In this document: one piece after another, positions 29,115 to 37,595 of the stretch
Numbering within the stretch: position 1 is the first letter of the stretch
How the letters are laid out: each line of letters begins with the position of its first letter
Assembly (NCBI RefSeq): GCF_020880815.1
Contig: NZ_JAJITD010000004.1
Coordinates: 124,001-188,000 of the forward strand
Length of the DNA stretch: 64,000 nt
Direction: 5' to 3'
DNA from: Paraburkholderia sejongensis
Lineage (GTDB): Bacteria > Pseudomonadota > Gammaproteobacteria > Burkholderiales > Burkholderiaceae
Program-made: the position numbers and the translations under genes
The notes under the pieces: model-generated
What the model saw: the letters and a program-made list of their open reading frames with translations, nothing else
The model's database searches: none
What the model was told of the DNA's origin: nothing

Positions 29115-30094
29115 TGCGCTACTCCAATCAGGCAGCCTTCCGGCTGCGGCGCGCTGGGCGCGCGGCCATCTGCATACGCGAATCCCTTTGGAAGACCCGC
29201 GTCCTGTACGTGTCCATATAGCGCTTCGCCAGGCAGCGCCTCCGCCAGAATGGCGCGCGCGGCAATGAGCCTGTCGATGTCCACACCGGTGTCATAGCCC
29301 ATCGCTTCGAGCAGAAACGCCAGGTCCTCCGTCACGATGTTGCCGGTCGCGCCTGGCGCATACGGACAGCCGCCCAGGCCGGCCTGACTCGCATCAATTG
29401 TCGTTACACCGACTTCGAGCGCGGCGACGACGTTGGCCAGTCCTTGTCCACGCGTGTTATGGAAATGTGCGCCGCCAGCCTTCGCGCCGAATTCCGCTTG
29501 CAGCCGGCGGAACAGTCGACGCACCTGTGCCGGATTCGCATAGCCGCTGGTATCGGAGAGGCCAATTTCGTCGACGCCGCATTCGGCCATCGCCTGGCAC
29601 ATGCGCATCGTTTGATCGTCGGTCACAGTGCCCGCAATCGTGCAGCCGAAGGCAACGGAAACGCCGGCTTCGATCTGCACGTCCGGATACTGTTCGTTGC
29701 GAAGCGCGACGATATTGCGGACTTCGTCGATCATCTGCTCATTGGTCTTGCGGATGTTGGCCAGCGAATGTTCGTTGGTCACCGAAACGGGAAGGGTGAC
29801 CTTATGCACGCCCGCTTCGAATGCGCTCTGGCTTCCACGAAGATTGGGTGCGAGAACCGCGACGTGCAGGTCCGGGATCGAGAGGGCATGCGCCACGACT
29901 TCGCGGATGTCAGCCATCTGCGGCAGCAACTTCGGCGGCACGAACGATCCCACTTCGATTTCCCTGATTCCCGCAGCCGCGAGTGCGGAAATCCATCGCA
30001 GCTTCGCAGCAGTGGGCATCACGCTCTTGATGCTTTGCAGACCGTCGCGCGGCCCGACTTCGCTGATCAGCACCTTCGGACTGGAAGTGCTCAT
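29111..30094 (-). CDS. Hydroxymethylglutaryl-CoA lyase-like aldolase
   Basis: 327-residue member of the HMG-CoA lyase/homocitrate synthase TIM-barrel family. The start MSTSSPKVLISEVGPRDGLQ has the catalytic R-D pair (PRDGLQ), followed by EVGSFVPPKLLPQM, HFHNTRGQGLAN (metal-binding HxH) and the active-site loop GGCPYAPGATGN with its essential Cys. AAGGAG lies 7 bases before the ATG at 30094, so this is preferred to an upstream in-frame ATG. It is the first gene of the operon. True HMG-CoA lyase yields acetyl-CoA and acetoacetate; homologues beside CoA-transferases often cleave other 3-hydroxy-acyl-CoAs such as citramalyl- or malyl-type thioesters. Confidence 0.9.
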   Translation of the reverse strand: MSTSSPKVLISEVGPRDGLQSIKSVMPTAAKLRWISALAAAGIREIEVGSFVPPKLLPQMADIREVVAHALSIPDLHVAVLAPNLRGSQSAFEAGVHKVTLPVSVTNEHSLANIRKTNEQMIDEVRNIVALRNEQYPDVQIEAGVSVAFGCTIAGTVTDDQTMRMCQAMAECGVDEIGLSDTSGYANPAQVRRLFRRLQAEFGAKAGGAHFHNTRGQGLANVVAALEVGVTTIDASQAGLGGCPYAPGATGNIVTEDLAFLLEAMGYDTGVDIDRLIAARAILAEALPGEALYGHVQDAGLPKGFAYADGRAPSAPQPEGCLIGVAQ

Positions 30095-30107
30095 ATTCGG
30101 CTCCTTA

Positions 30108-30218
30108 GTTCTATCTGGCAGACCCATGTTTCGTTAGAAAGAACTATAGGCGTGTTCGAGAACGCGCGAAAGCGGGGTAAACCCACGGAAATAGAACTTG
30201 AGTTCTGTCAGATAGAAC
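30108..30218. promoter_or_regulatory. IclR operator region: repeated TAGAAC/GTTCTA half-sites
   Basis: GTTCTATCTGGCAGA (30108-30122) and TCTGTCAGATAGAAC (30204-30218) form a 15-base inverted pair with one mismatch, one beside each divergent start. Between them are AGAACT-tg-AGTTCT (30193-30206, a perfect dyad) and another GAACTATA half-site (about 30141). This density of one motif in a 130-base divergent promoter strongly suggests binding by the IclR protein. Confidence 0.6.
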
Positions 30219-30224
30219 GATACG

Positions 30225-31037
30225 ATGCCGCTTATGATGAAAACGACCAAAGCCGCCGTGACCGCTGACGCCCCTTCGACGCCTGAGCCTGCCGACACCG
30301 CCAATGACAGTTCCAGCGGTGTGGCCGTGCTCGACCGCGCGTTTGCCATCCTCAACGCGTTCGGGCCGACCGACGACCAGTTGACGCTTACCGAACTCTC
30401 GCGGCGCACTGGGTTGTACAAAAGCACGGCCTTGCGCCTGCTGGGAGCGTTGGAGCATGGCGGCTTCATCCGCAAAATGAGCGACGGGCAGTATGGCGTC
30501 GGCCACCAGCCGCTCCGGCTCGCCGCGCTCTATCAGCGATCCTTCCAGGTCGGTCCCGTTATCGAGCCGTTGCTTCAGCAGTTGAGCCGCGACCTGGGGG
30601 AAACAGCGTCGTTCTATGTGCGGCAGGGAGACCATCGACTGGTGCTCTATCGTGTCGAGCCGACGCGAAGCGTGCGTGTGTCAATTCGCGTCGGCGAAGA
30701 ATTCCCGCTCGACAAAGGCGCGTCCGGCAAGGTGCTGCTCGCTTTCACCGAGGCGCAGGATCCTCGCTGGAACGAAGTGCGCGACGCTCTGTGGGCGGCG
30801 TCTTATGGGGAACGCGATCCCGAAACCGCTTCGACGTCCGTCCCCGTGTTCGACTCGACTGGCGAGTTGGTCGGTGCCCTCACGCTATCGGGACCCAGAG
30901 AAAGATTTGGTACGCCAGCGACCATCGACGCGGCCGTTGCGGCCTTGCTAGACAGTGCAAAACGCGCGACCGTTGCGCTCGGCGGCAAGGGTGGTCGGTA
31001 CGATGCCAGCATTGCGGAATTCGCTGACAGAAGCTGA
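30225..31037 (+). CDS. IclR-family transcriptional regulator of the lyase operon
   Basis: 270 residues: a low-complexity N-terminal tail (about 30 residues), a winged helix-turn-helix (VLDRAFAILNAFG, LTELSRRTGLYKSTALRLLGALEHGGFI) and the IclR effector domain (RLGVRV-like VRVSIRVGEEFPLDKGASGKVLLAF). In-frame ATGs at 30225, 30234 and 30237 are all possible. It is divergent from the four-gene acid operon, with clustered half-sites in between, so it is almost certainly its regulator; whether repressor or activator is open. Confidence 0.9.
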   Translation: MPLMMKTTKAAVTADAPSTPEPADTANDSSSGVAVLDRAFAILNAFGPTDDQLTLTELSRRTGLYKSTALRLLGALEHGGFIRKMSDGQYGVGHQPLRLAALYQRSFQVGPVIEPLLQQLSRDLGETASFYVRQGDHRLVLYRVEPTRSVRVSIRVGEEFPLDKGASGKVLLAFTEAQDPRWNEVRDALWAASYGERDPETASTSVPVFDSTGELVGALTLSGPRERFGTPATIDAAVAALLDSAKRATVALGGKGGRYDASIAEFADRS

Positions 31038-31123
31038 CGTGGGGATGCCCACGGTGTTCGCTCGAGCACGCGCATTGACACATTTATCGTCGCAACGTTG
31101 ACAGATTCGATGCCGTCTACGGC

Positions 31124-32032
31124 TCAGACCCGGGCAAGCACTCGTGGTATCTCGTCTACGAGCGCGTCGATTGCGACGCGCACCTTCGAGGGCAGATGTC
31201 GCGATTGCGGGCGGATGACGTGAACCTCGGCCCCCAGCACGCTGTTGCTATCCATCACGAGCGACAGCCGGCCGTCGCGCAGATAGGGCGCCATGAGCCA
31301 GCATGGTAACCACGCGAGGCCTGCGCCCGCGGCCGCTGCGTCGGCGATGGCCTGGAGGTCGTCATAACGCAGGCGCGCGGGCGGTCGACACTCATGCACC
31401 TCGCCGTCCGCGCCGAGCACTCGCCAAGGCGTGCTCTGTCCACCGCGGCCGTAAGCGATGCTGACGTGCGAGCCGAGTTCGGCGAGGCCCGACGGGCGCC
31501 CGTGTCGCTCGAGCCAGGCCGGAGACGCGCAAATGCCCATCCGCTGAACGCCGAGCCGGCGCCCGACAAGGGTTGCATGGTCCGGCAGCGGTCCAATCCG
31601 CACGGCGATATCGAAGCCGTCCTCAACCAGGTCCGAAACGCGATCGCTGAACGACATCTCGACGTCGAGCAACGGATGGCGCTCGACCAGCTTCAGCATC
31701 ACGGGAGCGACGCACTGCCTGCCGAACAGCACCGGCGCGGTGATGCGCAGCCGCCCGGACGGATCGCGGCGGCCCGCCTCCAGCGTCGCTTCGACCGCGC
31801 CGAGTTCGGCCATCACGCGTCGGCACTGCTCATAGTACGCATGGCCTTCGTCGGTCAGGCTCAGATGGCGGGTGGTTCGCTGCAGCAGTCTCACCCCGAG
31901 ACGCTGCTCGAGCCTCGCGACAATCTTCGCGATCGCCGAGCGCGTGACACCCAGGCGTTCGCCGGCTGCGGCGAAAGTGCCGGCATCCACGACATCCACA
32001 AATTCCGCAATGCCTCTCAGTCGATCGTCCAT
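31124..32032 (-). CDS. LysR-family regulator (divergent from alcohol-dehydrogenase-like gene)
   Basis: 302 residues: helix-turn-helix at the N-terminus (GIAEFVDVVDAGTFAAAGERLGVTRSAIAKIVARLEQRLG), the link motif LLQRTTRHLSLTDEG, and an effector domain of the CrgA/AaeR-like subgroup (FGRQCVAPVMLKLVERHPLLDVEMSFSDRVSDLVEDGFDIAVRIG). Such regulators typically control an adjacent oxidoreductase. It diverges from the quinone-oxidoreductase-like gene at 32156 with 123 bases between starts. Confidence 0.9.
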   Translation of the reverse strand: MDDRLRGIAEFVDVVDAGTFAAAGERLGVTRSAIAKIVARLEQRLGVRLLQRTTRHLSLTDEGHAYYEQCRRVMAELGAVEATLEAGRRDPSGRLRITAPVLFGRQCVAPVMLKLVERHPLLDVEMSFSDRVSDLVEDGFDIAVRIGPLPDHATLVGRRLGVQRMGICASPAWLERHGRPSGLAELGSHVSIAYGRGGQSTPWRVLGADGEVHECRPPARLRYDDLQAIADAAAAGAGLAWLPCWLMAPYLRDGRLSLVMDSNSVLGAEVHVIRPQSRHLPSKVRVAIDALVDEIPRVLARV

Positions 32033-32155
32033 CGTGCGAGCTCCCGATAGCGCAGTTTATGTTTCCTGCCAGGCGACGATAAGTCGTCAAAATCGCGTCA
32101 ATGCGTCCTTTCCAGCAACACTAACATAAGTGCTTCTACCCGATGAGGAGTTGCT

Positions 32156-33175
32156 ATGAACGCATGGAAACTGAAACCCGGCGCCGGTATCTCCGGTCTG
32201 AAGCGCAGCGACGCGACCATTCGATCGCCGGGGCCGACCGAGGTGGTTGTCAAGGTTCACGCGGCGTCGCTGAACTATCGGGACCTGATGTTCGCGCGCG
32301 GTGACTATCTCGGCATTGGCGATGCGCCGCTGATCCCGCTGTGCGACGGCGCGGGCGAAGTTGTCGAGACCGGCCGCGACGTGACCCGCTTCAAATCGGG
32401 CGATCGCGTGGTCAACACCTATTTCCCGCGGTGGATCGACGGCGCGCCGGCACCGTGGAAAGTCGACGGTTCGCCAGGCGCCAAAGTCAACGGCGTGCTG
32501 GCCGAGCGGTTCCTGGTCGACGAGACCGCTCTTGCGGCGATCCCGGCACACCTGGGTTATGAAGAAGCCTCCACGTTGTCGTGCGTCGGCGTCACCGCAT
32601 GGAACGCGCTATTCGTGGACGGCGACGCGAAACCCGGTTCCACGGTGGTGCTGCTCGGCACAGGCGGGGTGTCGATCTTCGCGCTGCAGCTGGCGCGCGC
32701 GGCGGGTCTGCGCACGATCATCACGTCGTCGAGCGATGAAAAACTGGAACGCGCGCGCGAACTCGGCGCCGATGAGACGATCAACTACCGCGCCAAGCCG
32801 GAATGGCAGAACGAGGTTCTCCGGCTGACCGATGGGGTAGGCGCGGATATCGTGCTGGAGATCGGTGGACGGGACACGCTGCCGCGCTCGGTGGCCGCGA
32901 CGAAAATGGGCGGCCTCCTGTCGATCATCGGTGGTGTGAGCGGCTTTAGTGGACCGGAGCTTGGACTCCTGCCGGTGATCGGGGGCATCAAGCGGTTGCA
33001 CGGAATCATGGTGGGCAGCCGCTCGATGCTCGACGAGGTTGTCAGGCTCGTGTCCGCGCATCAGATCAGGCCAGTGGTCGATCACGTCTTTGGCTTTGAC
33101 GACGCGCCCGCCGCGTACAGGCATCTCGAGTCCGGACAGCACTTCGGAAAGGTGGTGGTCCGGATAGACGCCTGA
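32156..33175 (+). CDS. MDR-superfamily NAD(P)-dependent alcohol dehydrogenase/quinone oxidoreductase-like
   Basis: 339 residues: GroES-like domain (HAASLNYRDLMFARGDY, LCDGAGEVVETGRDVTRFKSGDRV) and Rossmann domain (VVLLGTGGVSIFALQLARAAGLRTIITSSSDEKLERARELGADETINY). The structural-zinc cysteine cluster of classical alcohol dehydrogenases is absent and the first catalytic ligand position is not cysteine, which points to the zinc-free quinone-oxidoreductase-like branch. Cofactor NADP(H) is suggested by the SSSDEK stretch. It is divergent from a LysR gene. GAGGAG lies before the ATG. Substrate unknown. Confidence 0.9.
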   Translation: MNAWKLKPGAGISGLKRSDATIRSPGPTEVVVKVHAASLNYRDLMFARGDYLGIGDAPLIPLCDGAGEVVETGRDVTRFKSGDRVVNTYFPRWIDGAPAPWKVDGSPGAKVNGVLAERFLVDETALAAIPAHLGYEEASTLSCVGVTAWNALFVDGDAKPGSTVVLLGTGGVSIFALQLARAAGLRTIITSSSDEKLERARELGADETINYRAKPEWQNEVLRLTDGVGADIVLEIGGRDTLPRSVAATKMGGLLSIIGGVSGFSGPELGLLPVIGGIKRLHGIMVGSRSMLDEVVRLVSAHQIRPVVDHVFGFDDAPAAYRHLESGQHFGKVVVRIDA

Positions 33176-33646
33176 CGACTCTGAACGGCCGGTGTGGGGA
33201 GCGCTTCCAAAGGCCCTGTACGACCCCGCATCGGCCGTTAGCGCACTTCGCCGGTAACGGCCGTCTGCAAATGCGTAGTCGTCATTCCAGTGACCACGTG
33301 CAGCAATCGGGAACGGTGGGCCAGGCGCGAAGTATCTCTGCCAGCTCCTGCCCAGCGTCAGCTGATGCGGTCTTCATGAGTTCGCCGCCCGCTCATTGGC
33401 CGGTTTCCTGCGATCAAATTGCCAGTGGTATCGCCTCAACGCGGCTATCTACGGTCGTTCGAACTCGCCCCAATCTGCACATTCGAAGGGCGGCTATTCG
33501 TCCGGGATTTCCTCGAACTATGCAAGCTGCATCCTTTGGGCGAAGAGATAGATTCTTTGCTCAAGACTTTGAACGTTACATCCGATAACAGAATTATGAA
33601 TAGACTTAGTTGATCACTTGCGCTGCGACAGACGGGCAAATGAAAA
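33176..33646. other. 471-base gap with a dyad and A/T-rich 3' half
   Basis: A perfect 9-base inverted repeat, CGGCCGTTA (33232-33240) and TAACGGCCG (33255-33263), lies 57 bases past the dehydrogenase stop and may form a terminator-like stem; no T-run follows. From 33419 the plus strand is open for 64 codons without a good start (SFELAPICTFEGRLFVRDFLELC, then a stop at 33613); it may be a gene fragment. Base composition falls from here to 34040. Confidence 0.4.
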
Positions 33647-33946
33647 ATGACCAACAAGTCGATCGATCATCTTTTGAAAACAAGGTTTCCTTTCTGCCGA
33701 GCGGCAGCATTGGCAATAATGGAAAAGAATCGCTCGACAGATGTTCCGCGTGACATAGATACACTTGTAGATGAACTTGTGGATTCTGTTGAATCTCTCC
33801 CGATTGTTTCGGCAGACTACTTCCCTGTTTATCTTAAAACGCCAAGAAATGTCATTTCGAAGATAAGCGTCGATCGGCGAGAAAAAGTATTTCTGGACTA
33901 CAGGCTTGCTCACTCCGCAAATGCTAGCAAGCACTCTTCCGTTTGA
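33647..33946 (+). CDS. Small hypothetical ORF in A/T-rich island
   Basis: 99 codons starting MTNKSIDHLLKTRFPFCRAAALAIMEKN and continuing DIDTLVDELVDSVESLPIVSADYFPVYLKTP. Base composition is far lower in G+C than the surrounding genes and codon use differs, which suggests foreign DNA or non-functional sequence. No ribosome site stands out. I recognise no domain. The amphipathic heptad-like middle part is protein-like, but the ORF could be accidental. Confidence 0.3.
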   Translation: MTNKSIDHLLKTRFPFCRAAALAIMEKNRSTDVPRDIDTLVDELVDSVESLPIVSADYFPVYLKTPRNVISKISVDRREKVFLDYRLAHSANASKHSSV

Positions 33947-34050
33947 TCGAAATTTTCGATGATTCGAAGCAGGAAAGCGCGCTATTCAACCGCATCTGCT
34001 CGTAACAGTCTATTGGGACTTTATGGAGCTTCTGTCTAAGGAGAATGCGA

Positions 34051-34569
34051 ATGTCCGATCTTTTCGAATCCACCAAGCCCGCCGAAATTGCTCGTTTCGT
34101 CGGCAAGCACTTCATCTACACTTATGAAAACGGGTGGCAGTACGAGATGTACATCAAGAACGACCGTACCATCGATTATCGGATCCACAGCGGGATCGTC
34201 GGTGGCCGATGGGTCCGCGAACAGTCAGTCCACATCGTGCGGCTGTCCGACGACGTCGTGAAGATTTCATGGGACGAACCGACAGGTACAGCGGTGAGCG
34301 TTGCCGTTAACTTTTCCGAGCGCAGATTGCACGGTGTCATTTTCTTCCCGCAATGGATCGCTGAAGCGCCCCAGAAAACTGTTTGCTATCAAAACGACCA
34401 TCTCGCGCTGATGCAACAGTACCGTGATGCTGGTCCGACTTATCCCAAGCTGGTTATCGATGAGTTCGCGTCCATCACATTCCTGGAGGATTGCGGCGTA
34501 AATGACGAGTCGGTCATCGCTTGCGCTCCCGGCGATCTACCGGCCGGCTACGCGAGCCGTCAGCAATAA
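34051..34569 (+). CDS. padC: Phenolic acid decarboxylase
   Basis: 172-residue cofactor-free beta-barrel enzyme that decarboxylates p-coumaric, ferulic and caffeic acids to vinylphenols. The family signatures are [33 protein letters not shown] (with the conserved Tyr pair, Arg and Glu) and [14 protein letters not shown] follows. Family length is 160-180. AAGGAG at 34038-34043 is 7 bases from the ATG at 34051, so that start is preferred to one at 34045. A terminator hairpin follows at 34696. No PadR repressor is adjacent, unlike in Bacillus and Lactobacillus; regulation is unclear. Confidence 0.93.
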   Translation: MSDLFESTKPAEIARFVGKHFIYTYENGWQYEMYIKNDRTIDYRIHSGIVGGRWVREQSVHIVRLSDDVVKISWDEPTGTAVSVAVNFSERRLHGVIFFPQWIAEAPQKTVCYQNDHLALMQQYRDAGPTYPKLVIDEFASITFLEDCGVNDESVIACAPGDLPAGYASRQQ

Positions 34570-34958
34570 GCGTCACGCTCACAACTCCGACGACGGTCAT
34601 CTGCGTTTTCGTGCATGTGATACGGCATCACCAGGTTCACCGTTGCTCACTACCGAGTAGATCGGCCATTGCGAGAATCGCGAGATCATCGCTAACGACG
34701 AGCGTCGCCATGGCGCTCGTCGCTTTTTACGTCCAGGTCATCATTCTGAATTTCGGCTTGCGTGAAACGCACCAATTTCATGAGGCTGGAAAGCCACCGA
34801 CCACACGCGTCAAGCGGTAGTGCCCGTTCGACGAAGAATTCCATGCACCGAATGCCGCCGCGCAAGGCCCACTTCACGTGGACCTTAGGCCGCAGATCAG
34901 GCGCACGTTGTCACCGGCGCCTGATGGACAACCAACCGCGCAAAACTTCGTGCGACCG
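34570..34958. other. 389-base gap after padC
   Basis: Contains the terminator at 34696-34722. Otherwise no gene seen; the DUF2382 gene ends at 34959 from the opposite strand. Confidence 0.5.
34696..34727 (+). terminator. Intrinsic terminator after padC
   Basis: CGACGAGCG (34696-34704) pairs perfectly with CGCTCGTCG (34714-34722) across a 9-base loop and is followed by CTTTTTAC. It lies 127 bases past the padC stop. Confidence 0.7.
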
Positions 34959-35837
34959 TCAAACCGGCTTCTTGCCCGCTTCATCGATGCGCGTATCCGT
35001 CGGGGTTCCTTCCACGCGCTCCACCTGTACTTCGGTACCACGGACGGTATCGTTGACAGTTTCGGTGCGATGGCTCGATTCCTTGCCCACCACAACCTCT
35101 TCGACCACCCGTGCGGTCTTTCCTACCACGGCCTGCTCCGATGTCTCGCGAATTTCGACAGAGCCCTCCTTCAGATCGGCCGCAGTCGCGGGCCGGTCGG
35201 CTGCTCTGCGTTCGATCGTCGCGTGCTCCTCACGCAGGTCGACCGTCTCACTGACCGGCGTTGCCGTCACTCGCGAGTAGACGCGCACGCCGCCGGTGTT
35301 CACTTCGCGCTTGCCGACTTCCAGCGACTCTTCCACGACTGGGAAAGCCTTGCGTTCAGCGGCAATCTGTTCATCGGTGTAGGCCGGCGCATTGCGGTCG
35401 TATCCGGTATAGCCGGCGGTACGCCATGCCGCGACGCGCGAATTGATGTCGACGGCACCCGCGGCGTACAACGTTTCACGCACCTTTTCCACAGACGACT
35501 CGTCATCGACGTCCACCGACAGCAACGCGCCGCCGCGACGCACCGCTTCCCGATAGTGGCCCGCTTCCTCCGGCTGATCGTCGTCGCCAAAGAGCCGTTT
35601 AAAAAAGTGTTCGATACGGCCGACCACGCCTTCCTGCTCGTGAGCCGGGACCGTACCTGGGGTCCCGCCGACTGCCGTCGTGCCGACGCCGGTTTCGGTT
35701 GTGCCTAACGTGCCCGACGCTGCGTCGCGCGCGTGGACGGTGATGTCGGCGGGCGCAATGCCTTCTGCCTCGAGGCGGATTTTTGCGTTCTGCGCCTGCT
35801 GGAATGAGTCGAAAACACCGACGAGAGTTTGAGTCAT
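34959..35837 (-). CDS. DUF2382 (YsnF/AvaK) domain stress protein, long form
   Basis: 292-residue protein from the ATG at 35837 (MTQTLVGVFDSFQQAQNAKIRLEAEGI). The N-terminal 140 residues resemble a heat-induced or general-stress DUF1269/ysnF-like alpha-beta segment; the C-terminal part (about 190-292) carries the DUF2382 pattern: EESLEVGKREVNTGGVRVYSRVTATPVSETVDLREEHATIERR and VVEEVVVGKESSHRTETVNDTVRGTEVQVERV. Such proteins are linked to stress tolerance in bacilli and cyanobacteria, with no known catalytic activity. A second DUF2382 gene precedes it, 83 bases upstream in the same direction, probably as a unit. Confidence 0.85.
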   Translation of the reverse strand: MTQTLVGVFDSFQQAQNAKIRLEAEGIAPADITVHARDAASGTLGTTETGVGTTAVGGTPGTVPAHEQEGVVGRIEHFFKRLFGDDDQPEEAGHYREAVRRGGALLSVDVDDESSVEKVRETLYAAGAVDINSRVAAWRTAGYTGYDRNAPAYTDEQIAAERKAFPVVEESLEVGKREVNTGGVRVYSRVTATPVSETVDLREEHATIERRAADRPATAADLKEGSVEIRETSEQAVVGKTARVVEEVVVGKESSHRTETVNDTVRGTEVQVERVEGTPTDTRIDEAGKKPV

Positions 35838-35920
35838 TGCAGATCTCCAAAGATATAAGTGGGGCCTGGGCCCGGTCGCATGCGTGCTGCCAGTCGCGCA
35901 ACGAGCGTTCCCGGCCCCCC

Positions 35921-36388
35921 CTAAGTGCCGTCCTGTACGGGGCGCCATTCGCCGTCCGCGCCTTCGCGACGCTCGACCACCACTTCTTCGGAGCTCAACG
36001 TCACTTCGTGATCCACTTGTTGCACCGATTCTGTCGTCGTGACGTGTACTTCTTCTTTCAACATCAATTGCATTTTTACTACCGGCACATACTCGTACAC
36101 GGGAACGACAAGCGTGGCGCCTTCCTGACGCGGCGGGTCGCGTTGATCGACAGCGCGATTGACGCTCACGCGTCGAACTTCGACGCGCTGCTGATGCAAC
36201 TCAATGGAAAGCGGCTGTGTTTCCTGATGAACGACCTTTCGGACGCGGACCGCGCCGGTCTCGACCTCGTCGATGCCGACCTCGAGCTGCTCCTGCACGG
36301 CCGCCACGCGCGTTTCATCCGACCTGTTGGGCTGCCCTGGGGGTTCGGACTCCCGTCGCTCAGGATCGGTCGATTCACGAAGGTTCAT
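35921..36388 (-). CDS. DUF2382 (YsnF/AvaK) domain protein, short form
   Basis: 155-residue protein; the ATG at 36388 (MNLRESTDPERRESEPPGQ) follows GGAGACAAA. After a charged tail the DUF2382 repeat-like beta pattern is clear: AAVQEQLEVGIDEVETGAVRVRKVVHQETQPLSIELHQQRVEVRR and then LMLKEEVHVTTTESVQQVDHEVTLSSEEVVVERR. It is the upstream partner of the long DUF2382 protein gene. The two share little outside the repeat, so they are likely interacting subunits or parallel stress factors. Confidence 0.85.
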   Translation of the reverse strand: MNLRESTDPERRESEPPGQPNRSDETRVAAVQEQLEVGIDEVETGAVRVRKVVHQETQPLSIELHQQRVEVRRVSVNRAVDQRDPPRQEGATLVVPVYEYVPVVKMQLMLKEEVHVTTTESVQQVDHEVTLSSEEVVVERREGADGEWRPVQDGT

Positions 36389-36556
36389 GTTTTGTCTCCG
36401 GAGGATGCACACGCTCGAACGAAAGCGGACGCGCAAAGCCAGCCAAGGTCGACTACCGCAACACCAACTGCGTGTCGTGGAGGCCTACTGCGTCCGCCGG
36501 AATCTGTCGGCGCCGAAGCGCCGCTCCATTCCGGCGCAAGCCGCATGCCGATGGCC

Positions 36557-36656
36557 CTTCCGGACCGTCTGTCGTCGGCCACCGCCAGATGACCTACGCT
36601 CGCCGTATATAAGCCTTTAATCCCGCGGCGATTGCGGCGAACGTGGTCGCACAACG
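36557..36656. repeat. Second copy of 100-base repeat (LysR 3' end and flank)
   Basis: Matches 25175-25274 with about 87 of 100 bases identical. Here the sequence belongs to the end of the intact LysR gene (stop at 36594) and its downstream flank; at 25175 only the relic is left. Confidence 0.7.
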
Positions 36657-37490
36657 CGTGCTCTCGCGTAGATCCTCGTGCATCGCGACCCAGGTATCCA
36701 TCGTCAAGGAAAAACTGGCCGGTAGCACTCGTACAAGCGCCTTGTCCCGCGCGGCCAACGCCGATTGACATGCTCCAATGCCGAAGCCCGCGCGGATGGC
36801 GCCCAGTTGGGCCAGGTCGCTATCGGCACGAAACGCCAGGGCCGCGCGCGAGAACACAGGGAATCGATCCTGGAACTGGCGGATGAACGCATTCTCCTTA
36901 TCAAAGCCGACGATCGAATGTTGGGACAACTCATCCATCGATTTCGGTGCGCCGTGCGCGGCCAGATAGCGTTCGTGAGCATACAAACCGAGCTCGATGC
37001 CGCCTACGCGTTTAGCCACCAATGCTTCCTGCGTGGGCCGAAGCATGCGCACCGCGATGTCCGCCTCGCGATGCAGTAAATCATCCACCTTGTTCGACAA
37101 CACCAGTTCGATGGCCAGTTCCGGGTGCTCGTTGCGCAATGCAGCGAGGATAGGCGGAAGCACCTCGACGCCAACCACCTCGCTGGCCGTCAATCGCACC
37201 GTGCCGCGAACGCCTGCACCGTGGCTGGAGGCCACCCGAAGCAGCGCTGCGGAGGTCGCGGCCACGCCGGCAGCATAGGGCTTCAGTTCGAGCGCGGCGT
37301 CGGTAGGCGCGAAGCCATCGAACGAGCGCGTGAAGAGCTTTAACGCCAGTGCCGCTTCGAGACCGTCGATGTGACGGCCAATCGTCGGTTGAGTCATACC
37401 CAACGCGCGCCCGGCCGCCGACAGCGAACCTGTCTCCAACACCGCCAGAAAAGTGCGGTACCACTCCCAGTTCGGTTCGCGTCGATTCAT
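36594..37490 (-). CDS. LysR-family regulator (divergent from epimerase-like gene)
   Basis: About 298 residues from the ATG at 37490 (MNRREPNWEWYRTFLAVLETGSLSAAGRALGMTQPTIGRHIDGLE), followed by the effector domain. Alternative in-frame ATGs lie 9 and 66 bases upstream, without better ribosome sites. It belongs to a subgroup often divergent from NAD-dependent epimerase-like genes, as here (37596). A short decayed paralogue is left at 25175-25281, so the family has been copied or exchanged within this replicon. Confidence 0.88.
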   Translation of the reverse strand: MNRREPNWEWYRTFLAVLETGSLSAAGRALGMTQPTIGRHIDGLEAALALKLFTRSFDGFAPTDAALELKPYAAGVAATSAALLRVASSHGAGVRGTVRLTASEVVGVEVLPPILAALRNEHPELAIELVLSNKVDDLLHREADIAVRMLRPTQEALVAKRVGGIELGLYAHERYLAAHGAPKSMDELSQHSIVGFDKENAFIRQFQDRFPVFSRAALAFRADSDLAQLGAIRAGFGIGACQSALAARDKALVRVLPASFSLTMDTWVAMHEDLRESTRCATTFAAIAAGLKAYIRRA

Positions 37491-37595
37491 GGTATGCATT
37501 TTTGTATAGATTCCATGCGATTTTAGGTAATTTTCGTTTGACCGTCTAATGAGCAAACTACGGACTCCAGCAGCAACATCGAAAGGAGAATCTTC

